From contig NZ_CP067113.1 of assembly GCF_016615955.1 (NCBI RefSeq), forward strand, positions 1,302,001-1,366,000: a stretch of 64,000 nucleotides of DNA. Direction: 5' to 3'. Made by a program: the position numbers and the translations under genes. Below, one piece after another: positions 51,145-61,303 of the stretch. The DNA is from Luteimonas sp. MC1750. Lineage in GTDB: Bacteria; Pseudomonadota; Gammaproteobacteria; Xanthomonadales; Xanthomonadaceae. The notes below the pieces were generated by a model, which was not told the origin of the DNA, searched no databases, and saw only the letters and a program-made list of their open reading frames with translations. Within the stretch, counting starts at the first letter, position 1, and each line of letters starts with the position of its first letter.

Positions 51145-52110
51145 ATGGCCCGTCCCATCTGGACCGGAACCCTGAGCTTCGGGCTGTTGAACGTGCCGGT
51201 TGCGCTGATGTCCGGCGAACGGCGCGTCGACATCAGCTTCCGGATGCTGGATTCCCGCGACAAGAATCCCGTGCGCTACGAGCGCGTCAACGCCGAGACC
51301 GGCGAAGAGGTGCCGTGGAAGGACGTGGTCAAGGCCTTCGAGTACGACAAGGGCAGCTATGTCGTGCTGGAACAGGACGACATCAAGTCCGCGGCACCGG
51401 AGAGCCACGAGACGGTGGAGGTCGAGACCTTCGTCGACGCCAGCGACATTCCCCCGACCTTCTACGAGAAGCCTTACATCCTCGTGCCGGGCAAGAAGGC
51501 CGAGAAGGGCTATGTGCTCCTGCGCGAGACCCTGCGCGACACCGGCAAGGCCGGCATCGCGCGTGTCGTGATCCGCACCCGCGAGTACCTCGCGGCGGTG
51601 CTGCCGCAGGGTGACGCGCTGATCCTCATGCTGCTGCGCTATCCGCAGGAAGTCGTGGATGCCTCCGAGCACCGGCTGCCCGAGGGCGAGGCGGCCGACT
51701 ACCGGATCAACGCCAAGGAGCGCGAGATGGCGAAGCAGCTCATCGAAGCGATGAGCGGCGAGTGGGATCCCTCGCAGTACCGCAACGAGTTCCGCGAGCG
51801 GCTGGAGAAGGTGATCCGCGACCGGATGAAGTCCCAGGGCGTGGTGTCGCGGCCCGACGACGACGATCGCGACGTGCCCGAGGATGCGACCACCAACGTG
51901 GTGGACTTCATGGCCCTGCTGCAGAAGAGCATCGGCAACAACAAGCGCACGCCGGCGAAGAAGGGCAGCGGCAAGGCCCAGGCCACGGACGATGCGGCCG
52001 AAGCGAAACCGGCAAGGAAGGCCGCGAAGAAGGCCGGCAAGAAGGCCGCGAAGAAGGTGGGCAAGGCGCCGGCCAAGGCCGCGAAGACGGCCGCGCGCAA
52101 GGCCGGGTAA
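51145..52110 (+). CDS. ku: Non-homologous end-joining protein Ku
   Basis: A 321-residue Ku-core homodimer-forming DNA-end-binding protein: starts 'MARPIWTGTLSFGLLNVPV', then the Ku strands 'YERVNAETGEEVPWKDVVKAFEYDKGSYVVL' in family pattern, 'IPPTFYEKPYILVPG'. Residues about 266-321 form a Lys/Ala-rich tail (KKAGKKAAKK-like) as in bacterial Ku, thought to bind DNA and LigD. It recruits LigD to double-strand breaks. 9 bases before the stand-alone polymerase gene. Confidence 0.95.
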   Translation: MARPIWTGTLSFGLLNVPVALMSGERRVDISFRMLDSRDKNPVRYERVNAETGEEVPWKDVVKAFEYDKGSYVVLEQDDIKSAAPESHETVEVETFVDASDIPPTFYEKPYILVPGKKAEKGYVLLRETLRDTGKAGIARVVIRTREYLAAVLPQGDALILMLLRYPQEVVDASEHRLPEGEAADYRINAKEREMAKQLIEAMSGEWDPSQYRNEFRERLEKVIRDRMKSQGVVSRPDDDDRDVPEDATTNVVDFMALLQKSIGNNKRTPAKKGSGKAQATDDAAEAKPARKAAKKAGKKAAKKVGKAPAKAAKTAARKAG

Positions 52111-52119
52111 GGCGCGGCC

Positions 52120-52986
52120 ATGGGTGAACCGACGCGCCTCACCAGTCCGGACCGCGTCGTCTTCGAAGGCGCCGGTTACACCAAGCAGGACGTGGTGGAG
52201 TACTACCGCGCGGTGGCCGACTGGATGCTGCCCGAACTCGCGCGCAGGCCGCTGTCGCTGGTGCGCTGCCCCGACGGCGCGGCCGGCCAGTGTTTCTTCC
52301 AGAAGCACTACGCCGAGTCCCTGGGCGACGACGTGCGCTCCATCGACCTGATGCAGAAGAGTGGCGTCGAGCCCTATCTGTATGTCGACGATATCGAGGG
52401 CGTGACCGACCTGGTGCAGATGAACGCGCTGGAGTTCCACCCGTGGGGCTCGCGGATCGAGGATCCTGAGCGGCCGGACCGGCTGGTCTTCGACCTGGAT
52501 CCGGGCGAAGGCACGGGCTGGCCCGATGTGCTGCGCGGCGCACGCGACGTGCGCGACCGGCTGCGCAAGCTGGGGCTCGAGAACTTCGTGCGCCTGTCGG
52601 GCGGCAAGGGCGTGCACGTGGTCGTGCCGATCGCGCCGGGGCCGTCCTGGGACGACGCGCGCGCGTTCTCCGACGCGTTCGCCAACCACATGGCCGTGCA
52701 GGCGCCGGCGCGCTACGTGGCCACCATGTCCAAGGCCAAGCGTCCCGGGAAGATCTTCATCGACTGGCTGCGCAATGCGCGCGGCGCGACCAGCGTCGCC
52801 TCCTGGTCCCTGCGCGCGCGCCAGGGTGGGCCGGTGGCGGTACCGATCCGCTGGGAGGAGCTCGGCCGCGTGGACGGGCCCGCCGCCTTCGACCTGCGTG
52901 CCGCCCGCCGGCGCGCGGCGCGCATGCGCAAGGATCCCTGGGAAGGCTTCGAGACCCTGGCGCAAACCCTCCCGGTAATCGGCTGA
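52120..52986 (+). CDS. Stand-alone LigD-type polymerase (primase) domain protein
   Basis: A 288-residue archaeo-eukaryotic-primase-type polymerase alone, homologous to the C-terminal module of LigD: 'YTKQDVVEYYRAVADWMLPEL', 'CFFQKHYAESL', metal-binding 'FDLDPGEGTGW' (DxD), 'LSGGKGVHVVVPIAPG', and 'IDWLRNARGATSVASWSLR'. It fills ends or adds ribonucleotides during NHEJ. The genome thus has two LigD polymerase modules (this and 24527-27214). Nine bases after ku, likely one operon. Confidence 0.9.
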   Translation: MGEPTRLTSPDRVVFEGAGYTKQDVVEYYRAVADWMLPELARRPLSLVRCPDGAAGQCFFQKHYAESLGDDVRSIDLMQKSGVEPYLYVDDIEGVTDLVQMNALEFHPWGSRIEDPERPDRLVFDLDPGEGTGWPDVLRGARDVRDRLRKLGLENFVRLSGGKGVHVVVPIAPGPSWDDARAFSDAFANHMAVQAPARYVATMSKAKRPGKIFIDWLRNARGATSVASWSLRARQGGPVAVPIRWEELGRVDGPAAFDLRAARRRAARMRKDPWEGFETLAQTLPVIG

Positions 52987-53072
52987 CACCGCCTGCACGC
53001 GGCGATGACGGGTCGCCAACGCCGGCGCGCGTAGCGTCGACGGCCAACGATGGATTCCGGGAGGCGGTTTCG

Positions 53073-54089
53073 ATGGCGACGAAGAAGGCAGGCAAGTCGG
53101 CGAAGGCGGGCGGGAGTGCGAAGACGGGCGAGGCGACCGCCGCGCGCCAGCGGAGCATCCAGCGCGAGGCGCTGCAGGCCGCGAAGCAGGCGAAGAAGAA
53201 GGCTCCGGCCAAGAAGTCCCCCGCACAGGCCGGCGCACGCAAGCAGCCGACCCGACTGCCGGCCCAGCATCTCGCCAAGCCCGGCAAGGAGGCCGACCTC
53301 GACCTCCAGCCGCGCTTCACCGCGCCGGACTACGCCGGCAGCGGCAAGCTCGAGGGCATGGCGGCGATCGTGACCGGCGGCGACTCGGGAATCGGTCGCG
53401 CCGTGGCGGTACTGTTCGCACGCGAAGGCGCCGACGTCGCGGTGCTGCATCTGGCCGAGGACGAGGACGCGCAGGAGACGCGTCGCCATGTCGAGGCCGA
53501 GGGCCGGCGCTGCCTGGTCATCGCCGGCGACGTGCGTGACCCGGCGTTCTGCGAGGACGCCGTGGGCCAGGTGGTCGACGTCTTCGGGCGGCTCGACGTG
53601 CTGGTCAACAACGCGGCCTTCCAGCAGCACGTCGAGCGCCTGGAAGACCTGACCGACGCGCACCTGCAGGAGACGCTGCAGACCAACATCGCGGGCTACT
53701 TCCACATGGCGCGCGCCGCGCTTCCGCACATGGAGCAGGGCGCCAGCATCATCAACACGGGCTCGGAGACGGGCATCTTCGGCAATCCCAAGCTGCTCGA
53801 CTACTCGGCGACCAAGGGCGCGATCCACGCCTTCACCCTGTCGCTGGCCAGCAACCTGCTCGGTCGTGGGATCCGCGTGAACTGCGTCGCGCCCGGGCCG
53901 GTGTGGACGCCGCTCAACCCGGCGGACAAGCCGGCGGAGGACGTGGCGAAGTTCGGCAAGGACAGCGACATGGGGCGTCCGGCGCAGCCCGAAGAGCTGT
54001 CGCCGGCCTACGTCTTCCTCGCGTCGCCGGTGATGTCGTCGTACGTGAACGGCGCGATCCTGCCGGTGATGGGCGGACCGCGCGGCTGA
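53073..54089 (+). CDS. SDR oxidoreductase with Lys/Ala-rich N-terminal tail
   Basis: A 338-residue short-chain dehydrogenase: residues about 1-60 are Lys/Ala-rich like the Ku tail; the Rossmann core begins 'GMAAIVTGGDSGIGRAVAVLF' (TGxxxGIG), then 'NNAAFQQ', catalytic Ser in 'NTGSETGIFG', YxxxK in 'DYSATKGAI' and 'PGPVWTPLNP'. It is the YhdF/YghA-like glucose-dehydrogenase-like group. The tail and the position next to ku and the polymerase suggest possible DNA-association, but this is only a guess. Confidence 0.85.
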   Translation: MATKKAGKSAKAGGSAKTGEATAARQRSIQREALQAAKQAKKKAPAKKSPAQAGARKQPTRLPAQHLAKPGKEADLDLQPRFTAPDYAGSGKLEGMAAIVTGGDSGIGRAVAVLFAREGADVAVLHLAEDEDAQETRRHVEAEGRRCLVIAGDVRDPAFCEDAVGQVVDVFGRLDVLVNNAAFQQHVERLEDLTDAHLQETLQTNIAGYFHMARAALPHMEQGASIINTGSETGIFGNPKLLDYSATKGAIHAFTLSLASNLLGRGIRVNCVAPGPVWTPLNPADKPAEDVAKFGKDSDMGRPAQPEELSPAYVFLASPVMSSYVNGAILPVMGGPRG

Positions 54090-54092
54090 GGG

Positions 54093-55376
54093 TCACACCA
54101 GTGCCTGGATCGCGTGCACCAGGGCATACAGCACGCCGCCGATCAGCGCGCCGACGGCGGTGCCGTTGTAGCGGATGAACTGCAGGTCGGAGCCGACCGC
54201 GAGTTCAAGCTCGCGCGTGAGTTCCTCGGCGCTCCACTGGTGCACGCGCTCGACGATGAAATCGCGGATGCCTTCGCGGTAGCGTTCGACCTCGGGCAGC
54301 ACCAGTTCCACCACGCCTTCGTTGATCCACGCCCGCATGGCATCGTCGGCGGCCAGCCGTGAGCCGACTTCCGCACCGATCGAGGAGATGCGGGTCGCGA
54401 TCGCGGAATCGTCGCGCTCCACGTCCTCGCGGATCCAGGTGGCCAGGTCGCGCCACAGGCTGCGCAGGTAGCGCGACAGGTCGGAGTCCTCGATCAGCTG
54501 GTCGCGGAAGGCGTTGACGCGCTCGCGCAGCGACGGGTCGTCCTCCAGGCGCACGATCAGCCGCTCGAACTCGGCGCCGATGCGCTGGCGCATCTCGTGG
54601 TCGCGGTCGCCGGCCATGTCGCTGACCATGCCGGCCATGCCGGCCACGAGCTTGTCGGCGACCTTGTCGGCCACCACGCCATCGATCTTCAGGTAGCGCA
54701 GCACCTTCCACAGCTCGCGCCCGGCGAGATCGGCCACGCGCTCATGGGTTCCGGGTGCCGCCAGGACCTCGCCGGCGTAGCCCAGTCCAGCATCGACCAG
54801 CGCCTGGTGGCGGCCATCGGCGGTGAGCTGGCGCAGCACCACCGCCACCACGCCCGACAGGTCGACCTGGCGCAGGCGCGCGTCGGCGATGCGGTGCAGG
54901 AAGCGGTGCAGCTCGTCGCTGTCGAGCGCGTCGAGGATGCGGGGCAGGGCGTTGGCGAGCGCGCGGCCCATGGTGCCGGCGAAGGCGGAGTCGGCGAGCT
55001 TGCCGGCGATGGCCCCGGCGATATCCATCGACTGGAGCTTTTCCGCCACCTGGCGGGTGCCGAGGAAGTGGTCGCAGATGAAGTCCGCGAGGCTGGCGCC
55101 CAGCGCGTCCTTCTTCGATGGGATGATCGCGGTGTGCGGGATCCAGCGCATGCCCATCGGATGCCGGAACAGCGCGACGATCGCGAACCAGTCGGCCAGG
55201 CCACCGACCAGCGCGGCTTCGAACACCGCCGCGAGGAAGCCGAAGGCCCAGTGCGGATGCGTGCGCTCGAGCACCGAGACGACCGCGAGCCCCGCGCCGG
55301 CGATGCCCAGCAGGCCGAGCGCGATCGCCTTGCGGCGGCGCAGCGCGGCTTCGCGGGGATCGGTGATCGGCGGCAT
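54093..55376 (-). CDS. DUF445 membrane-associated protein
   Basis: A 427-residue protein of the DUF445 (YjiN-like) family: an N-terminal membrane helix region ('KAIALGLLGIAGAGLAVVSVL'), the family block 'AALVGGLADWFAIVALFRHPMGMRWIPHTAIIPSKK' (given in part as GGxADWFAIxALFRHPMG), then long helices and a final membrane helix ('AVGALIGGVLYALVHAIQALV'). Function unknown. ATG 55376 chosen because the family starts there; the longer frame runs through the tRNA. Convergent with the SDR gene (3-base gap). Confidence 0.85.
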   Translation of the reverse strand: MPPITDPREAALRRRKAIALGLLGIAGAGLAVVSVLERTHPHWAFGFLAAVFEAALVGGLADWFAIVALFRHPMGMRWIPHTAIIPSKKDALGASLADFICDHFLGTRQVAEKLQSMDIAGAIAGKLADSAFAGTMGRALANALPRILDALDSDELHRFLHRIADARLRQVDLSGVVAVVLRQLTADGRHQALVDAGLGYAGEVLAAPGTHERVADLAGRELWKVLRYLKIDGVVADKVADKLVAGMAGMVSDMAGDRDHEMRQRIGAEFERLIVRLEDDPSLRERVNAFRDQLIEDSDLSRYLRSLWRDLATWIREDVERDDSAIATRISSIGAEVGSRLAADDAMRAWINEGVVELVLPEVERYREGIRDFIVERVHQWSAEELTRELELAVGSDLQFIRYNGTAVGALIGGVLYALVHAIQALV

Positions 55377-55430
55377 CGCGACAGGGTAGCGCGAAGACGC
55401 GGGCTCCCGTATCATTCCGGGCTCGCCAGT

Positions 55431-55506
55431 GGCCGGGTAGCTCAGTTGGTAGAGCAGGGGATTGAAAATCCCCGTGTCGGGGGTTCGATTCCCTCCCCGG
55501 CCACCA
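55431..55506 (+). tRNA. tRNA-Phe (anticodon GAA)
   Basis: 76 nt with CCA. Acceptor GGCCGGG/CCCGGCC; anticodon arm GGGGA-TTGAAAA-TCCCC gives GAA; T-arm GTTCGATTC. Divergent from DUF445. Confidence 0.95.
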
Positions 55507-55560
55507 TTGCGCGATGATCGAAGGCCGTTTCCAGCGCCGCGCCGCGGCGGGAGAGGCACC

Positions 55561-56004
55561 ATGCAAGGCAGGCTTCCAGCCGTCGCGATCGCTGCGCTCC
55601 TGGCCCTCCAGGGCTGCGCAAGCACCGGCATGACCGATGTCGAAAAACTCGCCACCTATCGCGCCGCCGCCGGCGAACCCGTGTCCAGCTTCAGCTACCT
55701 CGGGCGGATCAGCGGCTGGACGCCGCTCGACGATGGGCACATCGCCGTGTGGACGCGGCCGCGCGAGGCCTGGCTGCTGGGCTTCCACGGCCTCTGCCCG
55801 GACGTCGCCTACAGTCCGGTGATCGGGCTCACCAGCCAGAACAGCAGGGTCTACGCCGGCTTCGACAAGGTGCTGGTGGATGGCCGCAGTTCGATGCAGC
55901 TGCCCTGCCGCATCCGCGAGATCCGTCCGCTCGACACGATGCGCATCAAGGCGGCGGAACAGGAGGCGAGGGAAGCGGCTCAGGCCCCGTCTTCGGGGAC
56001 ATAG
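55561..56004 (+). CDS. Small lipoprotein (DUF6491-like)
   Basis: A 147-residue lipoprotein: '[15 protein letters not shown]' with lipobox, then '[32 protein letters not shown]' in the pattern of DUF6491 proteins (RIxGWxxLD...WTxPxxAYLL) and a Cys pair (CPDV, CRIR). Its 3' end overlaps the 3' end of the convergent yggX gene by 25 bases. Function unknown. Confidence 0.7.
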   Translation: MQGRLPAVAIAALLALQGCASTGMTDVEKLATYRAAAGEPVSSFSYLGRISGWTPLDDGHIAVWTRPREAWLLGFHGLCPDVAYSPVIGLTSQNSRVYAGFDKVLVDGRSSMQLPCRIREIRPLDTMRIKAAEQEAREAAQAPSSGT

Positions 56005-56255
56005 CCGGCCGGCGCCTCGGCGCCACCCTCGAACAGGAACTTCTGCATCTCGCGCTCGAGGAAGGCGCGGTGTTCCGGATCCATCGGCGACAGGCGGTTC
56101 TCGTTGATCAGCATGGTCTGGTGCGCAAGCCACGCCGCCCAGGCAGGCTTGCCGATGCCGGCGAAGACGCGCTTGCCGAGCTCGCCGGGCCAGGGCACGA
56201 AGTCCAGGCCTTCGGCCTCACGCTTTTCGTATTCGCAATGCACGGTGCGGCTCAC
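55980..56255 (-). CDS. yggX: Fe(2+)-trafficking protein YggX
   Basis: A 91-residue protein: '[29 protein letters not shown]' then '[22 protein letters not shown]', the YggX signature with the single Cys7. Protects Fe-S clusters from oxidative damage and helps iron traffic; MutY is a classic partner gene. Its ATG overlaps the mutY stop by four bases (ATGA). Confidence 0.95.
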   Translation of the reverse strand: MSRTVHCEYEKREAEGLDFVPWPGELGKRVFAGIGKPAWAAWLAHQTMLINENRLSPMDPEHRAFLEREMQKFLFEGGAEAPAGYVPEDGA

Positions 56256-57370
56256 GTTTCCTGCTCCTGTTCGGATTCGAACTGCGCCTGGACGAGCGTG
56301 CGGACCGGCGCCGGGATGCCCAGGGCGGCCAGCGCGTCGCGCGGTACCCAGCGCAGGTCCTCATTGTCCCGCACCGCGGCGGCGCTGGCGACCGCGCGCC
56401 AGCGCCGGGGATGCATGGTGAGGCGGTAGTGGCTGAAGACGTGCGCGACGGGGTCCAGTGCCTCGGCCTGGGCGTAGTCGCCATCGACATGGCCTTCGAA
56501 CCAGGCACGCGCCGCCTCTTCGTCGGCGGCTTCGGGCAGGGACCAGAGCTGCGCCCAGACGCCGGCCGGCGGCCTGCGCTGCAACAGCATGCGGCCTTCG
56601 GCGTCGCGCATCAGCAGGAGCACGGCCTCGCGCGTCGGCAGCGCCCTGGTGGGTTTGGGCGTGGGCAGTTCCGCGGTGCGCCCCTGTGCATGGGCTTCGC
56701 AGCCCGGTCGCAGGGGACAGGCGCTGCAGGCCGGTGCGTGGCGGGTGCAGACCGTGGCACCGAGGTCCATCTGCGCCTGGGTGTAGTCGGCCAGGCGGCT
56801 CGCCGGCAGGTGCTGCTGTGCGAATTCCCACAGCCGCTTCTGCACCGCGGGCTGGCCGGGCCAGCCCTCGACGCCGTGGTAGCGGGCGAGCACGCGCCTG
56901 ACGTTGCCGTCCAGGATCGCGAAACGGTCACCCCAGGCCTGGGCGAGGATCGCGCCCGCGGTGCTGCGGCCGATGCCGGGCAGCGCGAGGAGCGCGTCGA
57001 AGTCGCGCGGCAGGTCGCCGCCGTGGAGTCCCACGCAGGCGCGGGCAGCGGCATGCAGGTTGCGCGCGCGTGCGTAGTAGCCGAGGCCCGACCAGAGGCC
57101 GAGGACTGCGTCCAGCGGCGCGGCGGCGAGCGCGGCGACCGAGGGCAGGCTGGCGACGAAGCGCTCGAAGTAGGGCACCACCACGCGCACCTGGGTCTGC
57201 TGCAGCATGATCTCCGACAACCACACGCGGTAGGGCGTGCGCGGGTGCTGCCAGGGCAGGTCGTGGCGGCCGTGGACGTCGAACCAGTCGAGCAGCGGCG
57301 TCGCGAAGTCGTCGGCCGGTGCGCCCGGACGCTTGGCCGCGCAGTGCGAAGGGTCGATGGCTTGGCTCAC
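56252..57370 (-). CDS. mutY: A/G-specific adenine glycosylase
   Basis: A 372-residue MutY: '[19 protein letters not shown]', helix-hairpin-helix '[34 protein letters not shown]' (with catalytic Asp in ILDGNV), and a 4Fe-4S loop C-x6-C-x2-C-x5-C ('[17 protein letters not shown]'), and a C-terminal NUDIX-like 8-oxoG-recognising domain. Removes A opposite 8-oxoG. Coupled by ATGA to the AsmA-like gene upstream and to yggX downstream. Confidence 0.95.
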   Translation of the reverse strand: MSQAIDPSHCAAKRPGAPADDFATPLLDWFDVHGRHDLPWQHPRTPYRVWLSEIMLQQTQVRVVVPYFERFVASLPSVAALAAAPLDAVLGLWSGLGYYARARNLHAAARACVGLHGGDLPRDFDALLALPGIGRSTAGAILAQAWGDRFAILDGNVRRVLARYHGVEGWPGQPAVQKRLWEFAQQHLPASRLADYTQAQMDLGATVCTRHAPACSACPLRPGCEAHAQGRTAELPTPKPTRALPTREAVLLLMRDAEGRMLLQRRPPAGVWAQLWSLPEAADEEAARAWFEGHVDGDYAQAEALDPVAHVFSHYRLTMHPRRWRAVASAAAVRDNEDLRWVPRDALAALGIPAPVRTLVQAQFESEQEQET

Positions 57371-58611
57371 GGCGCGTCACCCGGTTCCAGTTCGACCTCG
57401 ACGCCCTCCAGCACCGCGCCTGCGATCTCGATCCTGGGTGCGCTGGCGCGGGCGTGCAGGGGAGGCAGCGGCGAGCCCGTGGCCGCGGCGTCCATCCACG
57501 TGAGGACGTCCGCGATGCGCAATCCCGCGACCGCCTGTGCGCCGTCCCGCCGCAGGTGCAGGCCGACCGGGTCCGAGGCGTCGCGCGCGCCGGCATAGAC
57601 GAGGGTTGCCGCAAGCGGCGACGTCGATGTGCCCAACGGCGCCGGAAGCGCCGGCCATGTGGCAGGCCAGGCCGGCATCGCGCCGTCGAGTTCGAGCAGC
57701 AGCGCGTCGCCGAACGCGAACCGTCCGTGGGCATCCACATCGGGTATCAGGTCCTTGCCGCGCAGGGCGATGGCCGCCGGCACCAGGGTCCAGATGCCGT
57801 CGCGCAGGCGCAGCGGCCCGTGGGCACCCAGCGTGAAGCGCAGCGGCTCGCCGCCGCCGCGGTACTCCGCCGACATGCCCAGCTTCAGCGGTGCGACCCG
57901 CAGCACGCCGTCGTCGAAACGCAGCGGCCCCGATGCCGCGACAAAGGCCGGCAGCCGCCAGTTTGCGCCGTGGATCTGCACCTTGCCCCGGGCGCTGACC
58001 CCGGTGCCGTTGGCCGGCCGCGTCGCGGCCAGGCGCAGGTCGAAGTCGACGCGGAGCGGCGCCGCCAGTTCCAGGATGCCGCGGGCTCCGGCCGCCACCG
58101 GCTGGCCTTCGGCGAACAAGGCCACGTCCAGGTCCAGGCCGGCGAGCGTCCAGCCTTCGCCGAGCAGGCGGCCGTCGCGCACGCCGATTCCGTCGGACAG
58201 GGTCGGCAGGCGACCGGCGCCGGGCGGCCGGCCGGCCAGCCAGGCCTGCAGCCGCGCGAGCTCCAGCACCGGTGCGTCCAGCTCGATGCGCTCCAGGACC
58301 AGCGGCGCGCCGCGATCGCGCAGCGTCGACCACGGCAGCGACACCAGCACCCGCCCGGCGCGCAGCAGGGGTTCGCCGCCACCGGGCGCCCGCGCGACCA
58401 CGTCGTGAACCTCCAGCAGCGGCGTGCCCCGCAGGCGGTAGCGCACCTCGCCCTCGAAACCGATGTCGAGGCCAAGTGCGTCACCCACGCTGCCCAGTGC
58501 GATCCGGGCCAGCTGGCGCGGCTGCATCAGCACCGCCGCGGCCAGCGCGACGAGGAGCAGCACGACCACGGCGATGCCGGCGGCGAGCGCGAGCCCGCGG
58601 CGCAGCCTCAC
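57367..58611 (-). CDS. AsmA-like envelope protein
   Basis: A 414-residue protein with one N-terminal membrane helix ('ALAAGIAVVVLLLVALAAAVLM') and a long periplasmic beta-rich part with AsmA-like features: 'IGFEGEVRYRLRGTPLLEVHDVVARAPGG' in family pattern, 'LVSLPWSTLRDRGAPLVLERIELDAPVLELAR'. Such proteins form bridge-like grooves for lipid transfer or assembly. Ends with ATGA overlap with mutY and starts with one with ftsY. Confidence 0.75.
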   Translation of the reverse strand: MRLRRGLALAAGIAVVVLLLVALAAAVLMQPRQLARIALGSVGDALGLDIGFEGEVRYRLRGTPLLEVHDVVARAPGGGEPLLRAGRVLVSLPWSTLRDRGAPLVLERIELDAPVLELARLQAWLAGRPPGAGRLPTLSDGIGVRDGRLLGEGWTLAGLDLDVALFAEGQPVAAGARGILELAAPLRVDFDLRLAATRPANGTGVSARGKVQIHGANWRLPAFVAASGPLRFDDGVLRVAPLKLGMSAEYRGGGEPLRFTLGAHGPLRLRDGIWTLVPAAIALRGKDLIPDVDAHGRFAFGDALLLELDGAMPAWPATWPALPAPLGTSTSPLAATLVYAGARDASDPVGLHLRRDGAQAVAGLRIADVLTWMDAAATGSPLPPLHARASAPRIEIAGAVLEGVEVELEPGDAP

Positions 58612-60038
58612 GCCCCGAGCGCCTCCGGCAGCAGGGCGTCGACGAAGGCCTCGGCGTCGAAGACGCGCAGGTCCTCGGGGCGCTCGCCGATGCCGGCGAA
58701 GCGGATCGGGATGCCGAACTCCTGCGCCAGCGCGAACACCACGCCGCCCTTGGCGGTGCCGTCGAGCTTGGTCACCACCAGCCCGGTGACGCCCGCGGCC
58801 TGGTGGAAGTGGCGCAGCTGGCTGAGCGCGTTCTGGCCGGTGGTGCCGTCGATCACCAGCAGCACCTCGTGCGGCGCGGCCGCGTCGACCTTGGCGAGCA
58901 CGCGCTTGATCTTCGACAGCTCGGCCATCAGGCCCTGCTGGGTGTGCAGCCGGCCGGCGGTGTCGGCGATCAGCACGTCGGTGCCGCGCGCCCGCGCCGC
59001 CTGCAGCGCGTCGAATGCGACCGCGGCCGGGTCGGCGTCCTGGCCCTGCGCGACGACCTGCACGCCGTTGCGCTCGCCCCAGGCCTGCAGCTGGGCGACG
59101 GCGGCGGCGCGGAAGGTGTCGCCGGCGGCGAGCATCAGGCCGCGGCCCTCGTCCTTGAAGCGCTTGGCGAGCTTGCCGATGGTGGTGGTCTTGCCGACGC
59201 CGTTGACGCCGACGGTGAGGATCACGAACGGCTTCGCCGCCGGGTCGATCACCAGCGGCCTGGCGACCGGCTCCAGCAGCCGGACGAGGTCGGCCCGCAG
59301 CGCGCCGCGCAGCGCGTTGGCATCGGCGAACTCGCGCGCCTTCATGCGCTTGCGCAGCGAGTCGACCAGGCGCGTGGTCGCGGAAATGCCGACGTCGGCG
59401 GTCAGGAGCGCGGTCTCGATCGCGTCGAGGAGGTCGTCATCCAGGCGCGGGTTGCGCGAAAACAGCCCACCAAGGCCGCGGGCGATGCCGCTGCCCATCA
59501 GCCGTTCGCGCCAGCCCGACCTGCCGGGTGCAGCCGCGGGCTTTTCCTGGGTCAGGGCGACGGGAGGAGAGGAGGGCGCTTCCGGCCAAACCAGCGTCGG
59601 CGTGTGCGCTGCGGCGTCGGCGACGGGTGCGCTCGCGATGGCCGGCGCAGCAGGCGCAGCACCCATCCGCGTCCCGGGCGTCGCAGGCGGGACCCTTGCT
59701 TCGGGTAGGGCGCGGGTCTGCTGATCCTCGAGTGCTTCGGCCACTGCAGGCGCTTCCGCAGCCTCGGCAGGCTCCACCGCGGGCAGCGACGCCGACCGCG
59801 ACGCGGCTGCCTCCACCGCATCCGCCGCATCGACGACGTCAGCCCCGGCCAGTTCGGCTTCCCGCGACACGCTCCACGGATCGAGCACCTCCGCCGCCGG
59901 CGCGTGCTCGGCCGCCGCCTCGCCCATCGCGCGCGCGGCCTCGATCGCCTCGGCGGCCGCGCTCAGCGGGGAGCGTTCGTCCTTCGCCGGCTTCGCCTTG
60001 TCGGCGTCGGGTTTCCAGCGGCGGAACAGGCTGACCAT
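58608..60038 (-). CDS. ftsY: Signal recognition particle receptor FtsY
   Basis: A 476-residue SRP GTPase: an acidic/Ala-rich A-domain (about 1-170), N domain, and G domain with 'TVGVNGVGKTTTIGKLAKRF' (P-loop), 'AAGDTFRAAAVAQLQ', 'LIADTAGRLHTQ', 'TKLDGTAKGG' and 'GERPEDL'. Docks ribosome-SRP to the translocon. ATG 60038 gives 'MVSLFRRWK', an amphipathic start as in homologues. Overlaps the AsmA-like gene start; divergent from rsmD. Confidence 0.95.
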   Translation of the reverse strand: MVSLFRRWKPDADKAKPAKDERSPLSAAAEAIEAARAMGEAAAEHAPAAEVLDPWSVSREAELAGADVVDAADAVEAAASRSASLPAVEPAEAAEAPAVAEALEDQQTRALPEARVPPATPGTRMGAAPAAPAIASAPVADAAAHTPTLVWPEAPSSPPVALTQEKPAAAPGRSGWRERLMGSGIARGLGGLFSRNPRLDDDLLDAIETALLTADVGISATTRLVDSLRKRMKAREFADANALRGALRADLVRLLEPVARPLVIDPAAKPFVILTVGVNGVGKTTTIGKLAKRFKDEGRGLMLAAGDTFRAAAVAQLQAWGERNGVQVVAQGQDADPAAVAFDALQAARARGTDVLIADTAGRLHTQQGLMAELSKIKRVLAKVDAAAPHEVLLVIDGTTGQNALSQLRHFHQAAGVTGLVVTKLDGTAKGGVVFALAQEFGIPIRFAGIGERPEDLRVFDAEAFVDALLPEALGA

Positions 60039-60100
60039 CGCAATCGGACCGGGAAAAAGGGGGGTGCGCATGCTCGCGCAAGCGCGGACAATGCCGCGTC

Positions 60101-60697
60101 ATGGTACCACCGGCCCCACGCGCTCCTTCCCGTTCCGCAGCCCCCGGCAGCGTGCGCATCATCGCCGGCCGCTGGCGTGGCAGCCGGCTGCCGGTAGCCG
60201 CCGCGCCCGGCCTGCGGCCGACGTCGGACCGCGCGCGCGAGACCCTGTTCAACTGGCTGCAGCCGATGCTGCCCGGCGCGCGCGTGCTCGACCTGTTCGC
60301 CGGCAGCGGTGCGCTCGGGCTGGAAGCGCTGTCACGCGGTGCCCGCGAGCTGGTGCTGGTGGAGCGCGACCCGGCGCTGGCGCAGTCACTGCGCGACACC
60401 TGCGCCCGGCTGGACGCCGGGGACGCGGCGGTGGTGCTGCGCGCGGACGCGCTGGAGCTGCTGCGCGCGCCGCTGCACGGGCGCTTCGACCTCGTGTTCC
60501 TCGATCCGCCCTTCGATTCCGGTGCCTGGGACGTAGCGCTCGCCAGGCTCGGGCCCTGGGTCACCGACGACGCCTGGCTCTACCTCGAGTCGCCGGCGAC
60601 CGCCCCGGCACTGGCCGGGCCGGACTGGCGCTCCTTCCGCGAAGCGTCGACCCGCGACGCCCGCCATGCGCTGTTGCGGCGCGCGCCCGCGCCCTGA
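60101..60697 (+). CDS. rsmD: 16S rRNA (guanine966-N2)-methyltransferase
   Basis: A 198-residue SAM methyltransferase: 'VRIIAGRWRGSRLPV', 'LRPTSDRARETLFNWL', SAM motif 'VLDLFAGSGALGLEALSRGA', and catalytic 'DLVFLDPPFD' (DPPF). Methylates G966 of 16S rRNA. Divergent from ftsY and 66 bases before coaD, the usual neighbour. Confidence 0.95.
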   Translation: MVPPAPRAPSRSAAPGSVRIIAGRWRGSRLPVAAAPGLRPTSDRARETLFNWLQPMLPGARVLDLFAGSGALGLEALSRGARELVLVERDPALAQSLRDTCARLDAGDAAVVLRADALELLRAPLHGRFDLVFLDPPFDSGAWDVALARLGPWVTDDAWLYLESPATAPALAGPDWRSFREASTRDARHALLRRAPAP

Positions 60698-61264
<567 letters not shown>

Positions 61265-61303
61265 ACTGACCACCAACGCAACGAAACATCCTGGGGAACA
61301 CCA

